A stretch of DNA of 64,000 bases from Wolfiporia cocos (GCA_029448655.1 JACCLO010000010.1:2170001-2234000); one strand, 5' to 3'; shown: positions 12,751 to 25,709, numbered from the stretch's first letter. The notes: generated by a model not told the origin, from the sequence alone. Translations and numbers: made by a program.

Positions 12751-15311
12751 TTAGAGATTCTGGCATATTCCAAGTTCCTCCATGACCATCGATGCCGCCT
12801 TTTCTCCGATTACCAATGCCGTTGAGTAAGTGTTCTGTAGACATTAGAGTCAACCAGTTATTGTATATCTCCGCATAATATTGCATACAGAAGATACGAT
12901 GGAAGGCGCGATTGAAATATCTGCCCGGATTTTCCTTAGTATGCTCGTTCATCATTGATACTACTTGACAAACCAGCAATTTTTAGACCGGTCACTCCGT
13001 ATACGTTCAATCTGGAATCCACCACACCACCTTGCTCGCGTGCTCTCATTGCACACGTGCCCGTCTTTCACATTATCAGCAGGCGTAACCCTTACAGAGA
13101 GCCAGACGTACGGAGTGCCAAACTGTCGTAAGATTCTGACGGTTACTGGCATCTATTGCACGGTCATCTTCTGGGGTGTACTCTATATCTGGTGCAGACA
13201 CATCGACTGGCGATGCTTCCGCATGGCAGACCGCTTGACTGCCCTCGAAAGATTGAGGATGTTCCGGAAGAAACTCGCCACGATATGAGGGCATGCGGCG
13301 TGCCAGTTCGCGGCCACGCTTATATGCCCAGCGTAGCAGCGCAACGTCTCCTTTACTGCTTGCAGAGTAAATCATTCATAAAATCTCCTTGAAAATTAGG
13401 CTCACTGCTTAAGGAACTGAGGGTCAAAATTCTGTGGTGCCTGTATATCGGCTGCAGACGTAATATGCGCGCTACCTATTGATTGTAGATACTCAATGTA
13501 GAATGCCATATTGCAACATCTAAGAGGACGGTTTGTGGATTGATTCACATACCTTAGGGAGCGCCATGAGTGCCGGGACAAAGATCAAAGCAACTGTAAT
13601 GATAGTCACGCACATAGTGATGGGACCAAGCCATAGAACGGGTTTGTCTGGAGCGCCCGCGAAGTGATCGTTCCAACGTTGCTCAAATTCAGGACCAATG
13701 GACTTCAATTCCTCTTCTGAGGGTCTGTATTTAATACCTGCATCTACCGCACTTGGAAATGTCAAGATGTGCGTAGTAGATCCCACAATTTTCGTGACTC
13801 ACTCCGAAGCCATCAGGCCGGAACCGTTATTAAGCCACTGCGCAGTCCACTCTAGAAGAGGCATCATAGGCAATCCCAGCCGGTGAGAGATGTTGATCAC
13901 ATACTTGCTATTTCATTTGGATCGTTTTGCAAGATACCATCTATCGTATCTGCGTTGTCGTCGATAATATATGGAGAGAACAAGCCCTGATGATCTGCGT
14001 CGGGCCAGGATTGGATACGTGGTCCTGTCGCAGCGAGGGTACAGTACCTTGGTAGTTTTCGCTTACACCCGGTAAGTCGACAATGGTAGGAATATCAAGT
14101 CGCTGCAGGAGGGTACTCGCCCCAATTCCAGAGCGTTCGAGAATGGCAGGTGAGCCTAATGCACCAGCAGAGACGATCACCATTCGACATGCTCGGGCAA
14201 CTTGTGCTTGTGGCGCGACGTCGGGTGCATGAACTTGACTGTTAGAGACATATTCAATACCCGCGGCACGGGTGCCCCTGTTGTGTTGGATGTCAGCGTG
14301 AACATCTTCGTGTTCCACCTATATGGATTCTGAGCGTACTCAAAGATAATTCGCTTTACAAAATGACCGGTCTTGATCACAAGGTTCGATCTCTCACGAT
14401 TATCGTGGAGATAGTGATGAGGAACATCAGAGCGCCTGCCCGTCTTGCCATCAATCCACCTTGAGCCAAGACTCGGTCAATATAGCAATTTGTTCACAGC
14501 ATATGTCTTAGTACCTCGGCCATCTCTTGAGCATCCCAATAATCTCGGTATGATAACATCAAAACTCACTGCGTATGCATTGCAATGGAACATGTCATTA
14601 GGATCTTGTGTTACATCGCGGATCGGGTCGTATCGGGCGGCGATGTCAAGGAATTCTTCAGCAAGTGGATTTGGAGTCCGACTTAAAGACACTTTGAGTG
14701 GTCCATCGTAGCCATGCGTTTCAAGACTTGGTGCCGCTTGATATGTTTCAAACTGGCGAACAAAGTGCCATATAAGCAACCCTCACAATTCCATAGCGCG
14801 GTACTTACCTTGCGCAGGAAAGGCAATAAGCTAGAGTATCCCCAGCCTGCGTTTCTTCTCCCAATCATCATAGTCGGAGAAACAAGGTCTGGTATACATC
14901 ATCACTACGGCTTCTACGTAAGAGCAAGGCAATTTATAAAGGAGTGAGCTCACAGTTGACGCTGGAACCTCCCCCTAGACATTGTCCGCACATAGTGACT
15001 TGCGCACGCCCCCCTATGTCTTCGCTTTCTTTACCAACCACAAACCTCATAGTAGAACTTTCTGGAAGGAGGTGACTTAGATAACGCGCAGGCTGGATGT
15101 GTGCAAGATAATCGTGCGTCGGTGGGCCCGCTTCGAGTAAGAGGATCCTCAAGGTAGGATCCGCGACGGACAAACGGCTCGCAATAACGCAGCCGCAGGT
15201 CCCACCTAATGATGCGCATGTCAAAGTCCATTGCACAGAGGGATACATGCATAGGCTCTTACCACCAGCAATGATAATGTCAAACTCTTTTTCGACGGCA
15301 TTCGAAACCAT
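12751..15311 (-). pseudogene. Alcohol oxidase-like GMC oxidoreductase, copy 1 (frameshifted)
   Basis: Fifteen exons can be traced from ATG 15311 to TAA 12751, matching copies 2-4 exon by exon (for example exon 2 is 252 nt in copies 1, 2 and 3). Family motifs are present: FAD-binding GGGTCG near the N-terminus, CLGGGSSVN, TGRRSDVPHHY, VSAGALGSPAILERSGIGA, DIEYTPEDD, the catalytic WHS..GTCAM histidine and the NTYSTALVIGEKAA asparagine. In exon 3 (14904-14809) the segment after DDWEK lacks 8 nt compared with copy 3 (about 14856), which throws the frame and gives a stop a few codons on. The sum of exon lengths is off by exactly this amount. Exon 11 is also 33 nt shorter than in copy 3. It is otherwise well preserved, so it is a young pseudogene, or the deletion is a sequence error. 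Confidence 0.8.
14515..14525 (-). other. 11-nt microexon of alcohol oxidase copy 1
   Basis: AGATGGCCGAG lies between CAAG| and |GTACTA. It is needed to keep frame between exon 4 (ending ..CNAYA) and exon 6 (starting ..WIDGKTGRRSDV), giving ARWPRWID. Equivalent microexons lie at 18934-18944, 31718-31728 and 55752-55762 in the other copies. Confidence 0.85.
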
Positions 15312-15355
15312 TGCGGGTCGACTCGCTACCAAGAAGACACCTACACATCCCCGGA

Positions 15356-15362
15356 TTATATA
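15356..15362 (-). promoter_or_regulatory. Possible TATA box of oxidase copy 1
   Basis: TATATAA on the minus strand, about 45-50 bp upstream of the ATG at 15311. Position and sequence fit a core promoter element; inferred by position only. Confidence 0.35.
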
Positions 15363-15974
15363 TGCAAAACCACTATCTTGTGGCGTTATGCGACGAGCTA
15401 TCCAAGAAAATGTGTCAACATATACATGGTAAGGTCGTCCAAGCCAACGCATCATATCGACTTGCATAGTTACTAGTAAGGCTGTGCCGTACATAGACTA
15501 GCTGCTGATCACTAACATGGAAGCTTTGATTTATAGGATCAAGGGATAATTTCACGCCGTGTAGCCCAATCGCCTTAAAGCAGCAGCATACTAAAGTGTA
15601 CGTTCTGACTTGGGTAGTTTCAGATACAGATGCATAAAGTAAGCGTGTCAACTCACTGGTGACAGAATATGACAATGCATAGACTGGCCAAGCCGTGTGT
15701 CTTCATCATTGCCTGCGGTTCTCTCCGCGAGACCGATGGAAAGTACCCATTCAAATGGCGCGCGTAAGCGCACTCTCCGCGCGCCACAAAATTACATCGT
15801 TCCTCGCTCAACTGCCATCCGTGAAGGGTTAAAACAGGGCTGTTGCGGCCTCGAGTCCAGGAGCTTCTGCCATCGGCAGCTATGATCCCGTAGAATTTCA
15901 CTGATTGATTGTGCAGTTATCTCCTATAATAAGCGCGTTTTGTCATGCGACATCGTGCAGAATGGGCTCAAGCG

Positions 15975-16007
15975 CTCACCACGGGCTCACCACGAGCTCA
16001 CCACGGG
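15975..16007 (+). repeat. Three 11-bp tandem units
   Basis: Three back-to-back copies of CTCACCACGGG, the middle one with one change, followed by a partial unit. No coding frame uses it. Confidence 0.6.
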
Positions 16008-17124
16008 CTTGCCAACTCAAAGTGGCGCCTAGAGGTATAGGAACGACTGTCTTCCTATACTCAGGCTGATTTATGAGCCTACGCCTAGAGATATCGTAGC
16101 TAGATTGAACGATCCTGTGCCTTTGAGTCTGTTACGCCGCTATCCGCCACCCGGATCATATAATAGTTGCAATCTCCGGCATATGTTGATAGAAATACCA
16201 GTCCATAAGTTTGGCCAACTGGTCCGATAACTTGCACTGGCCCCGAAGCACAAGTCAGTCGCTACGTTCCGATCCTGCCGTACACAGGTCAGCGGTCGGT
16301 GTAAACCAGAGAGCGATCGAATCTGAGTGAACGCTACGGTGCGCGAGACGGGCCAACTGGTAGACTTGCATAGTATCATGTTTCAAGGGGACCCGAGACT
16401 GCTGACAGCGTCGATCGATCGAGGATGAGGAAGATGTTGAGTGACGCAGCTGGTGCGACATGCCAATGTAGATTGAGCCACTGCAATTGCGGAGTTTTTC
16501 TCTGGCTGTTCTTCGCCATTGTTTGAGGTCCGGTTCGTGATGCGTTATCCTGATGCTAACCGTTCTAACCGAAAAAATAAGGATATGCCTCGGTCCTTCT
16601 CTTGAATGAGAGTCAGCGCAGTTGATCCGCGCCAATCGAACGGTTACATGCCTTGAAGTCTGCGAGCTGAGCTTGAGAGCTGACGACGTGACGCCTGCAC
16701 CAGTCACAGCCGAGGATTTGTGTAAAATCCACTGGCACAGACTGCAGACGTTGTCATGCGTCTTACAATGCTTGAGCTCCTGAGTGTGGTCTCAACGATT
16801 CAAACGAAACGTTAGGCAGACCTATCTGCGTTCAAATGTTTATCTTCAATCTGGTCACTCAAGTTGTCAAGCTTTTGACAAACAACTGTCAGTTTGATCG
16901 CCACCAGAGTCATGGCACCCTCCTTTTACATGATTCTGGTTGTGATAAATCTCCTTCAACATAACTCTCCTGTATATGTTATGAGCTCCGAGCCGCACTG
17001 AAGTCGTGCTTCCCACCGGCGGCCTGCCGATGTCGTAACGTAACACCGATCCACAAAAGCGTTAGCGATGGTACAACCGTCAGTGACAATCCGCAAGCCG
17101 TCTTGCAGCGGCCACCTGCTTCTT

Positions 17125-19746
17125 TTATAATAGACAGCGTTGCCGTGGGCTTTCGCAGCCGGAATTTTTTCTCCCCAGCTCGTGAAGTATTATCGAGGCC
17201 GCTTTCTCGCCGATTGCGAGAGCAGTAGAATAAGTGTTCTGTTATGACATTGTCGTACGAGATTAATGTTCGCCGGACAAGCTCTTATTAAGCAAGTCTC
17301 AGGTACTCACTGCAGACACGTTCGAAGGAGCTATTGACATATCTATTACACATTGTGTTAAGATTCCAGAGTATAGTATTAGGAAGTCCGGCATGACGTA
17401 CCCGCCACTTTGAGTGATGTGACTCCGTATACATTCAGGTTTGAGTCGACCACTCCACCTTTGTCGCGTGCCTTCATAGCGCAAGTCCCAAGCTGCGACA
17501 TGTTGTTGAATTGATCAGCCTATTTTGACAAGACAATGCGGTACATACAGAATGCCAGGTAGTGCCCAGCATCTTCCGCGTATAAGCGTCAATCGCCTCA
17601 TCGTCTTCAGCAGTGTATTCAATCTCAGGCGCAGAAATTGGGACTGGGCGGACATTGTCGTGGCATTTTGCCTTGCTGCCTTCAGGGAATGTAGGATGAG
17701 ACGGCAGAAATTCTCCGCGGTACAGATGCATGCGACGGGCGATCTCGCGACCACGCTTGTATCCCCATCGCATCAGAGCCAAGTCACCTGCGCTGTATAG
17801 AATTAGAGAATGAGCAGTGTTAATCAAGGGTACGCTATGCCACACACTCATGCAAGTACTTGGGATCAAAATCTGGAGCAGCATACGGGTCGTCGGCAGA
17901 CGTAATATGAACATAGCCCGATAGAATTGGATATTCTAAGAAGTAGCCGATGGAATAATACTTCCTCGGTGGTACTGTTGAAGGATCGCCGACGTACCTA
18001 TCAAACAGCCGTTATCAGCAAACACATGAGAATTGCCAGTTGCACAAAATCTTACATGGCAAGAGAACCGAACCACAGCGCAGGTTTATCAGGGGCATCC
18101 GCGTAGAAATTCTTCCATTGGTGTTCAAAGTTAGGACCTATCTCTTTCAGCTCCTCTTCTGTGGGACGCAATTTGATGCCAGAATCTATAGAGCTTTAGT
18201 CTTGTTGTTAGAAACCGCTCATCTGTAGGTCGAATTGGGACATACTTATGAGCCATCAAGCCTGTGCCGTTCTGCAGCCACACGCTGTTCCATCCTTGCC
18301 AGAAAGTCAACACTGAGATGCAGAGATCCGATTAGACACTACTGACGATCAAGTTCCTGAGGATCACTGCGAACTATTCCATCGATTGTTTCTGCTTCTT
18401 CATCGGCTAAGTATGGTGCAAAGATCACATTGTGATCTGCATAGGGTAAGCGGCTCTGGACAATCAATCGCACCACTGGGTATACCTTGATAATTTTCAC
18501 CCACGCCAGGAAGATCGACCAAAGGTGTGATCCCAAGTGAGACCAGAAGGCTGTTGGCTCCTATTCCAGATCTTTCTAGGATCCCTGGAGAACCGAAAGC
18601 CCCTGCAGACACAACGACTACTATTCGTGCTCGGACGATGCATTCCCCTGACGCAGCCTCATCGGGGCGAAAGCGAGTGTTTGGTAGATATTCTACACCT
18701 ACAGCACGCTCCCCTCTGGAGCTGATCAGCACGCTATGCCAGAGGAGATGTGTAAGTACTTACTCGAATAACACTCGCTTTACCAAATATCCAGTGAGAA
18801 TCTCTACATTCTGATAGTTGTGGTTGTACAGGTAGTTGTGTGGCACGTCTGAGCGACGTCCAGTTCGAGCGTCAATGAACCTAAGGGAGGATCGCATCAT
18901 TACCCAGCGTACCACGCGATGACATGTGCTTACTTCTGCCATCTCTAGAGATTGTTGAATTCGGTGCTTACAGAGCTGCTGGAAAAGCAATGACTCACCC
19001 CGTACGCGTTGCACTCATACATGCCGTTTATGTCATCAGTCGTTGTGCGCGCCGTGTCGTACTGAGCAGCAACTTCAAGAAACTGTTTGCCCACATTCGT
19101 GAACAAGCCGCCGTAAGATATGCCCAATGGGCCGGAATATCCATGAGTGGCGCAGTTCTCCTGCACTTGATAAGTTTCCGTCTATGCCTATTGAGCACTG
19201 CGCATGTATCATGCAGACTGCATTAAACCACCAACCATTTTCAGAAAGGGGATTAAATCCTTGGAACCCCAGCCAGGATTGCCATGAATACTTTCCCAGT
19301 CATCATAGTCGGACGCGGCAGGGCGCGCATACATCGCGACTGTCCGCATCATGCATTAGCAACTGACGACCGTACCTCTCCAACTTGTACGCACAGTTTA
19401 CACTAGACCCGCCTCCCAAGCACTGGCCGCATAGGATAACGGGAGCACGTCCACCCAGATGCTCACTCTCCTTACCCACTATCGCGCGCGTAGTGATGCT
19501 GCCAGGTAAGAGGTGGCTGAGATAGCGGGCGGGCTGAATATGTGCAGGATCATCGAGAGTCGGCGGGCCTGCTTCCAGGATCAGAATGCGCAATGAGGGA
19601 TCCGCCTCGGCTAGACGGCTGGCGATCACGCAGCCACTGGTACCACCTGTACGAGATATATAGAGCTACAAGTCATGTAAGGCCACGATGAGCGGCGCAC
19701 CTCCTGTAATGATGATATCTACTTCACGGCCAGGAGAACAAGACAT
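17125..19746 (-). CDS. Alcohol oxidase-like GMC oxidoreductase, copy 2
   Basis: Predicted FAD-dependent oxidase of the methanol/alcohol oxidase type (primary alcohol + O2 to aldehyde + H2O2), about 610 residues in 15 exons from ATG 19746 to TAA 17125. Exon 1 (19746-19701) and exon 2 (19646-19395) carry the Rossmann motif GGGTSG and the CLGGGSSVN flavin segment. Later exons give YDDWE, ETYQ, TGRRSDVPHNYLYN, VSAGAFGSPGILERSGIGA, GIKLRPTEEE, YVGDPSTVPPRKYY, EIEYTAEDDEAID, WHSLGTCAM (active-site His) and NTYSTALAIGEKAA (active-site Asn). The 11-nt microexon at 18934-18944 restores frame. Exon 3 ends at an unusual donor (ATG|GTTGGT). The C-terminus is extended (..RQRCLL) with no peroxisomal SKL-type tail, and no signal peptide is seen. 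All junctions keep frame, so it looks functional. Confidence 0.85.
18934..18944 (-). other. 11-nt microexon of oxidase copy 2
   Basis: AGATGGCAGAA between CTCTAG and GTAAGC. It gives GRWQKFIDARTGRRSDV across the two introns. Confidence 0.85.
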
Positions 19747-20493
19747 GGTGAAGGCAAGGACAATGGTCAGCGATACAAGAAGCTGAAGACCAATGACGAC
19801 ACATTGCACTCTTCTTATAGCTCTCCGGCCTCTGGCGAATGTGGGTGCACGGAACTAATTCGTCAGGCCTATCGACTACGAATTGGCCTTCGCGAAGCCA
19901 GAATAACTTTGCAAATATTGCGCTTCGGGCATGACGTGCTCATTCGGGACTGCATTTGCCGAGCGCAACTCTCCCGATGAACAATATAGGCAGGGACATT
20001 GAATGGGTTCGCCCGTCGATGAGCGAAACGGGAGAAACCACGACCAACATTAGTGCGCGACCCGACCACTATCGAGGATAGCGAAACGTCTTCACGTCTT
20101 CGCGTGTGGCAGGGATGTAAGTCAACGCACACTGTGATCTATTTGTAGACACGAGGCCAAAAACAAAGCTGGGGTGCACCCGATACAGTGCGCATCGTGC
20201 GAAGAGAAGCCGCGTACCTTATAGTTGGACTCCCACTGGGCACTGGGAAAGCCGAATTCGTGGCGTGATATCACCCGCCTCAAGTTGAGAGAGAGAACAC
20301 CACTAAACCTATATGAAGAAAACTCCGACTCGACCACCGCAGCACCGAAGGCGGATGAGTATTAAGTTTCAGCTGCCATACACCTCCTACGTAAGTGGCC
20401 TCAAACCATCCCCGGATTAGTCGGCAGCTTGTCACGAGATTTTACAAAGCCCCTAGGTCCCCATGATCTCGATGGTCCACGAGGCCCAGCCGC
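19747..20493. other. Intergenic, 0.75 kb
   Basis: Between the 5' end of oxidase copy 2 and the 3' end of the A49 gene. Apart from the possible TATA element, nothing recognisable. Confidence 0.5.
19813..19819 (-). promoter_or_regulatory. Possible TATA box of oxidase copy 2
   Basis: TATAAGA on the minus strand about 70 bp upstream of the ATG at 19746, the same distance as the TATAAA of oxidase copy 3 and the TATA of GAPDH in this window. Confidence 0.45.
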
Positions 20494-22194
20494 TCATCGC
20501 CGCCCCCGCTTTGCCCTAGGTTGCGGAAATTGCACAGGCACCTTGAGAACCGCACGCTTTATCGCCCCGGCAGAGTCGGGTAGTCCAAGCCTCTTGAGGT
20601 CTTTTGGACCCAATTTTTCGACCTTGCAACCTGCCAAGACGTACGTACATGCGTAAGTCCGACCACCACTTCGGTGCTGGCAGCGCTAATAGTTGCTCAC
20701 CAAGAGACTTGAAGAGAAGCGCAACTCTGCATTCGTCATTAGTAATGGTCAAACAAGAAGTGGAGGGCACGCAGATGACACGCACTTGCCGGGAGCCATG
20801 TTCATATCGCGAGCGATGAGCTCTACGTCAGTAGCAAAGTCATCGACGTGCAGGCACAGCGCGAACATGTGCGTCATCAACATCGTCTCCTTTTGCGAAG
20901 TTACCTGTACTCTGTCATAAAGGGTTGTAATTCATCAGCAACCAGTGACAGCGGAAAAAGTGGCTTGTTGGCGCACATGCTCGCGTCCCTAGTACTTTCC
21001 GTGAAACGGGACAAGAGGCCGTCTATGACAATCTGGGGGACGCCGGCAAGGCGTTTCTGGAGCGCCTCCTTGTCATTGACGGATCTAAATGCCATCTTGA
21101 ACGCAAACATAGATGAGATGTACAACAGGGTTTTCCTAGCATGATATACGAAGAACACATAGAGAAGTGTTAGCCACACAATCATCTTGGGAGAGACGCG
21201 TCGGCGTACATATCATTTTTTCGGAGCTTTGGCGTACTAAAGAGGAGTTGGAGATGTTGTTTGATCCAGTTCGATCGAGAGAACGGAAGAAGGGCAACAC
21301 GTTCCCCCTGTGATCCGGCAGACTTGAACAGGGAGATGTCAAGCGCATTAAACTCGGCGTCGGGAATGATGTCGCTAAGTGCATAAACATCCTGCGGCCG
21401 CTCGGCGTCGGCATTGTGCGGAGGGATGAGTCTGCTGCTGTCCGCGGATGCCTTTGCCTCCTCTATATATTCGTTCTTAGCGTGCTGGTAGGTCCGAGAG
21501 TGGACGAGAACTCACCGAGCGTCGGCAGGCTTCCCGTGTTCTCCATGATCGTATCCTGCAAATGCCCTGCGACGCCGCGCATGGCGTCGACGTCGACACG
21601 GTTACGCTCCTGGGCACGGATGGCGGCCTTGGCCTTCTTCGTACCAAACGTCTCGCCGAGCTGGTTACGCAGTTGTATGCGCTCATCGACAGTGACCTCA
21701 AGCGGCTGCAGGTTCTTGAGCGCTTTCACCTGGCGCGCAAGGATATGCAGGGGTGCGGGACGGAGCGTAGTCTTGCCAGTTCGTTTGTCATGTACCGCGA
21801 TGAGATAGCTATACAGCTTGAGCCAGATACTGCACAAGAGGAACGATCTGCATAACGTACCTGCAGCCCGTCGATGCCTGCGCCGACTCGCCGGAGGTGA
21901 TGAACTCGACTGTACGGGCCTCTCCGGCTATGAGGGTATCTTGAGATGCAAAAGGTTCATCTGCCTGTGTTTTTCCATCCCGCCGCCAACACTGGAATGC
22001 GGTCGACTTTGGTGGCTGTAGCGCAGGAAAACTTGCTGCAGCGTGATTTCAGAGCAGACCCGCGCGCCTGAGCACCACTCCCTACCTAGCACTGGCCCGA
22101 GCTGCGCTGCAGGCTGGTCAGCAAGTTGTAGAGTGATTTTGTCGTTGTCATCCGCGCCGCGCTTGCGCTTTCTGGAGACGGAGGAGGAGGCCAT
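20494..22194 (-). CDS. RPA49: RNA polymerase I subunit A49
   Basis: Probable A49 subunit of nucleolar RNA polymerase I, which with A34.5 forms a TFIIF-like dimer that supports rRNA transcription. It starts at ATG 22194 (MASSSVSRKRKRG), then an N-terminal dimerisation region, and the strongly conserved stretch RTGKTTLRPAPLHIL...QLGETFGTKKAKAAI (about 21.8-21.6 kb). Later exons carry PFSRSNWIKQHLQLLF, TLLYISSMFAFKMAF, ETMLMTHMFALCLHVDDFAT and the C-terminal tandem winged-helix end LFKSLGCKVEKL...KRGRR, stopping at TGA 20494. The join between the LLSRFTEST exon and the VTSQKETMLMTHM exon needs a short, about 38-nt intron near 20.94 kb; all other introns are ordinary. It is divergent from SET2 with a 268-bp shared promoter region. 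Confidence 0.88.
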
Positions 22195-22462
22195 GTGTGG
22201 TCCGGGTCAAAGCCGCGAGCCACCGACTCGCGCCTGTCCGTGATCAGCTCGACGGACTTTGTCAGTGCTCGTCCACCTGGCACCACCTCGGCTGCAGGCT
22301 TGTGGCTCGGTATAATCCCCTGAACGAGCTCACTCGTATTTTATTGACTCAGGTTTATGCGCTCACGCTGTTGGATGCTTTGCTCGTAATTTATACATCA
22401 CCTCAACCACAATTTACCCGCGGCAAGTAGTCGCTTTATAAACTCTACAGGACACGCCCACC
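22195..22462. promoter_or_regulatory. Divergent promoter region RPA49/SET2
   Basis: A 268-bp gap between the two start codons (22194 on minus, 22463 on plus). Both genes must be driven from here. A pyrimidine-rich, AT-rich part lies nearest to SET2. No clear TATA box was found, consistent with housekeeping promoters. Confidence 0.5.
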
Positions 22463-25400
22463 ATGCCGTACTCACGGGCACACTCCGCAAAGAGCGAGCC
22501 TCGCAGCCCCTCGTTACCGAGCGAATCCTCGCGCGGACATGAACACTCCCCGGATGGCTGTGCCATCAAGTCTGCACAAGAGAGCGTCAAGGCCGAGGCC
22601 ATCGATGCTGACTCCATATTAGGCGGTATCGGGGTCGAGGACAACGCTCTCAAGGACGAGGGCGACGACTCCGACATGCTCACAGAGGCGTCCCACTCCT
22701 CGCGCAGTGCGTCCGCCGACCTCAAGACGGACCGCAACCCCTCCGCCACCGCAACCCCACCCGCCGCCTCGCGGCAGAAGGGCAACGGGGCACGCAAGAG
22801 TGAGCCGCAGCTCATCGGCCACCTTCCGCGCGCAGAGGAGGCTGCGCAGCGCACATTCATCGAGATTCCCGAGAATCACTACCAGTACAGTACGTTGGGG
22901 CGCTCGCGCGAGGCTCTCGAGAGCATGACGTGCGACTGCCAGTACGAACACGGTGTGGATGACCCGGACGTTGCCTGCGGGCACCATTCGGACTGCATCA
23001 ATCGCCTCACACAGGTCGAGTGCCTGCCCGACGACTGTCGTTGCAGAGCATACTGCCAGAATCAGCGCTTTCAGCGCAAAGAGTATGCCGCAATTGAGAT
23101 TGTACAGACGGAGAAGAAGGGCTTTGGATTGCGTGCTGCCGCCGACTTGCCCAAGTGCGTGGCATTTCACTCGGGATCTCCGCTCACAGCACAGCCAGAA
23201 AATTTACTGGTGCTCCCACAGAGACACCTTCATCTACGAATATCTCGGTGATGTGGTCAGTCAACCATCCTTCCTCAAGCGCATGCGCCAGTATGCGGAG
23301 GAAGGTATCCGCCACTTCTACTTTATGATGTTGCAGAAGGACGAGGTATGTGATGAGAAATCCCGCGATTCCTTGTTTGGCAAGCGCTCACAGTTACAAC
23401 GACTTGTTCAATTGTCCTGAACCTAGTTCATTGACGCCACAAAACGCGGTGGCATTGGGCGCTTCGCGAACCACAGCTGCAGCCCCAACTGCTATGTGGC
23501 CAAATGGACAGTGGGTCAGCATGTCCGCATGGGTATTTTTGCCAACCGGAATATCAAGAAGGATGAGGAGCTGACATTCAACTATAACGTTGATCGCTAT
23601 GGGTCAGTTATCAGTAATTCCCCGCATTGTCAAACCGGCAAGTACTGATCGTCCTCTACATAACTGACAGCCACGATGCGCAACCATGCTACTGTGGCGA
23701 GCCCAACTGTGTCGGCTTCATTGGTGGCAAAACGCAGACTGACATCGCAGCTATGGATGACCTGTATCTTGATGGTCCGTCACGATGTCGTCCCTTCCCA
23801 GGATCTATCTGATGGATCTGTACAATAGCCCTCGGTATCTCTGAAGAGGTTGCCACTCTTGGCCTTAAGGGCAGCAAGAAGAAGAAGAGCAAGAAGCTCG
23901 ATGAGGACTTTGTCGTAAGTATTGGGCTTCGCCTTCGATCCACAAGCACTCACTCGATTTACCGTCCAGCCCACGCTCAAACCACTGGTCGAGAAGGACG
24001 TACCGAAGGTCGTCCAGGCGATGCGGCAGACGCAGAGCCGGAAGGTTCTGTTCAAGCTGCTCATGCGTATCAAGGTACGCCTCATGCCGTTGTTGCATAA
24101 CCATTTCATCTTAGCATGCGACAATGCGTAGTTGACTGAGGACCAGTCCGCACTGCGCCAAATCATGCGATTGCGTGGCTTCAGCGTTATGACAAACATC
24201 CTTGACGATTACGCTACAGATGTCGAGATGTGCACACTGGTATGTTTTCCCTACCTCCTACTGTTACTACCGCTAATAAGGAAAATAAGGCGATCGAGTG
24301 CATGATGACTTGGCCACTCATCCAGCGCAACAAAGTGGAGGACTCCAAGGTCAACGTACCTGTGCAAGCATGTACAAACTCGACAGATGAAGCTCTGGCG
24401 GAGCTAGCGAAGAAAGTCAGCTACGATCCTGACCCGACCAATCATGGCTTTACTGACCGGCCATCACCCTCCTAATTATTCAGCTTCTTGCGCAATGGGA
24501 CAATCTTGAGTACGCATACCGGATACCAAAGCGTCTCAAAGCAGTGAGCAATGTCCTCCACCATCACACAGCACACCCGCTAACCCAGTGCAGGAGGGCG
24601 ACGAGCGCCGCTCACCGACGCCTCCCGCTGACTTGCCGCCCAGCAACGGCGAGCCCTCACGGCCCTCCAAACGCTCACGATACGATGTCGCGTTCTTCGA
24701 GCAGCCCCGACCCCAGTTCAAGCGCCCAATAGCCAAGCGCTTCGATGATGAGTACACCTTTGCACCACTGATAATGGATGATCAAGATGCTATCCGTCGC
24801 GCTAACGAGGAATATGACAAGAAGACTCGCCACCAGCGCAATGTCGCCGCGGTTATCGCGCAAGCACAGGCACAAGCAGCGGCTGCCGCCGCGGAGCTCG
24901 CCGCCGCGGAGGTGGCGAAGGAAGAGAAGAAGGACAATGATGGCGCAGATAGTGCTGCACGAAAGAAGAGTCGGCATAAGAAACTGGGCAAGGAGGAGAA
25001 AGAAAAACTGAAGGAGAAACGGCTATTGAAACTCGTCGGCGCAGTTGTGGTGAAGTGCATGTCTAAATACCAGAAGCAGATGGACCACGAGCACTTCAAG
25101 AAGCACGCGAAGGAGGTACGTCCGCCCTCGTGTATGCCTACACTGAACCATAGCTTAGTTGCTATAACGCAGCTCACCCACATCATCGCGGAGAAGGAGA
25201 AGAAGAGCGTGAGCTACAAGGAAGGCAGGCTCGACACTCTCTCTGAGGAGAAAGTTACGAAAATCAAGAAATTCGCGAAGGAGTACATCGCGAAGATACT
25301 GCGCAAGCTGGAGAAGGCGGGCCAGCGGCGCCCGCCCGACTCGTCAGGCGTAATGACAGCGTCCACTTCCGCGTCAGCGGCGACGCCGGATGACGTCGAC

Positions 25401-25709
25401 GCGGACGCAGAGGGCGACATCAGCCTGCAAAGCGTCATGCCTGACCTCGACGGCGATGGCGACGCGGATGCGGACGGGGATGAAGAGATGGCCGACGAGT
25501 CGTTCGACCCGCCAGATTCCGTGAGCCCGCAGGAGGGCGTAGTGCCGCCAGCGACTCCCGTGCCAGAAGAGCGCAGCCGACCGGTCGTCGCGCCAATCAC
25601 GGACCCGCGGTTACGACATCGGAACGAGGAGTGTGGGTGGGACCCGAGCGAAACGCCAAACAAGCTTGGAGTAAGGGCGAGCTTGAGTGCGTTGTCAGTG
25701 GGCTCATAG
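22463..25709 (+). CDS. SET2: Histone H3 lysine-36 methyltransferase Set2
   Basis: Eleven exons (22463-23154, 23222-23345, 23427-23602, 23671-23774, 23829-23914, 23970-24074, 24132-24239, 24290-24415, 24484-24543, 24594-25115, 25173-25709) sum to 2640 nt, about 879 residues. After a disordered N-terminus come the Cys-rich AWS domain (CDCQYE...[10 protein letters not shown]...[12 protein letters not shown]), the SET domain ([33 protein letters not shown], the AdoMet/active-site [12 protein letters not shown] and [13 protein letters not shown]) and the post-SET motif [14 protein letters not shown]. The C-terminal half has a coiled-coil with an Ala/Gln run and an SRI domain ([40 protein letters not shown]) that binds the phosphorylated RNA polymerase II CTD. 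No WW motif was noticed. It co-transcriptionally methylates H3K36 in the nucleus. Confidence 0.95.

Larger units (their letters stand above)
15312..17124. other. Intergenic, 1.8 kb
   Basis: Spacer between oxidase copies 1 and 2. Only short unsupported frames were seen. A small tandem repeat of three 11-bp units (CTCACCACGGG type) lies at 15975-16007. The region upstream of copy 1 should carry its promoter. Confidence 0.5.

Noticed and set aside
15975..16007. CRISPR-like repeat array
   Set aside because: Only three adjoining 11-bp units with no spacers, in a fungal genome.
18230..18313. Frameshift in oxidase copy 2 before GIKLRPTEEE
   Set aside because: Using the acceptor ACTAAAG instead of CTATAG gives NSIDSGIK in frame, matching copies 1 and 3.
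20901..21185. Possible frameshifts in RPA49
   Set aside because: Splices were found that keep frame (exon ending KND to KTLLYISSMFAF, and a short intron before VQVTSQKETML), so no break is claimed.
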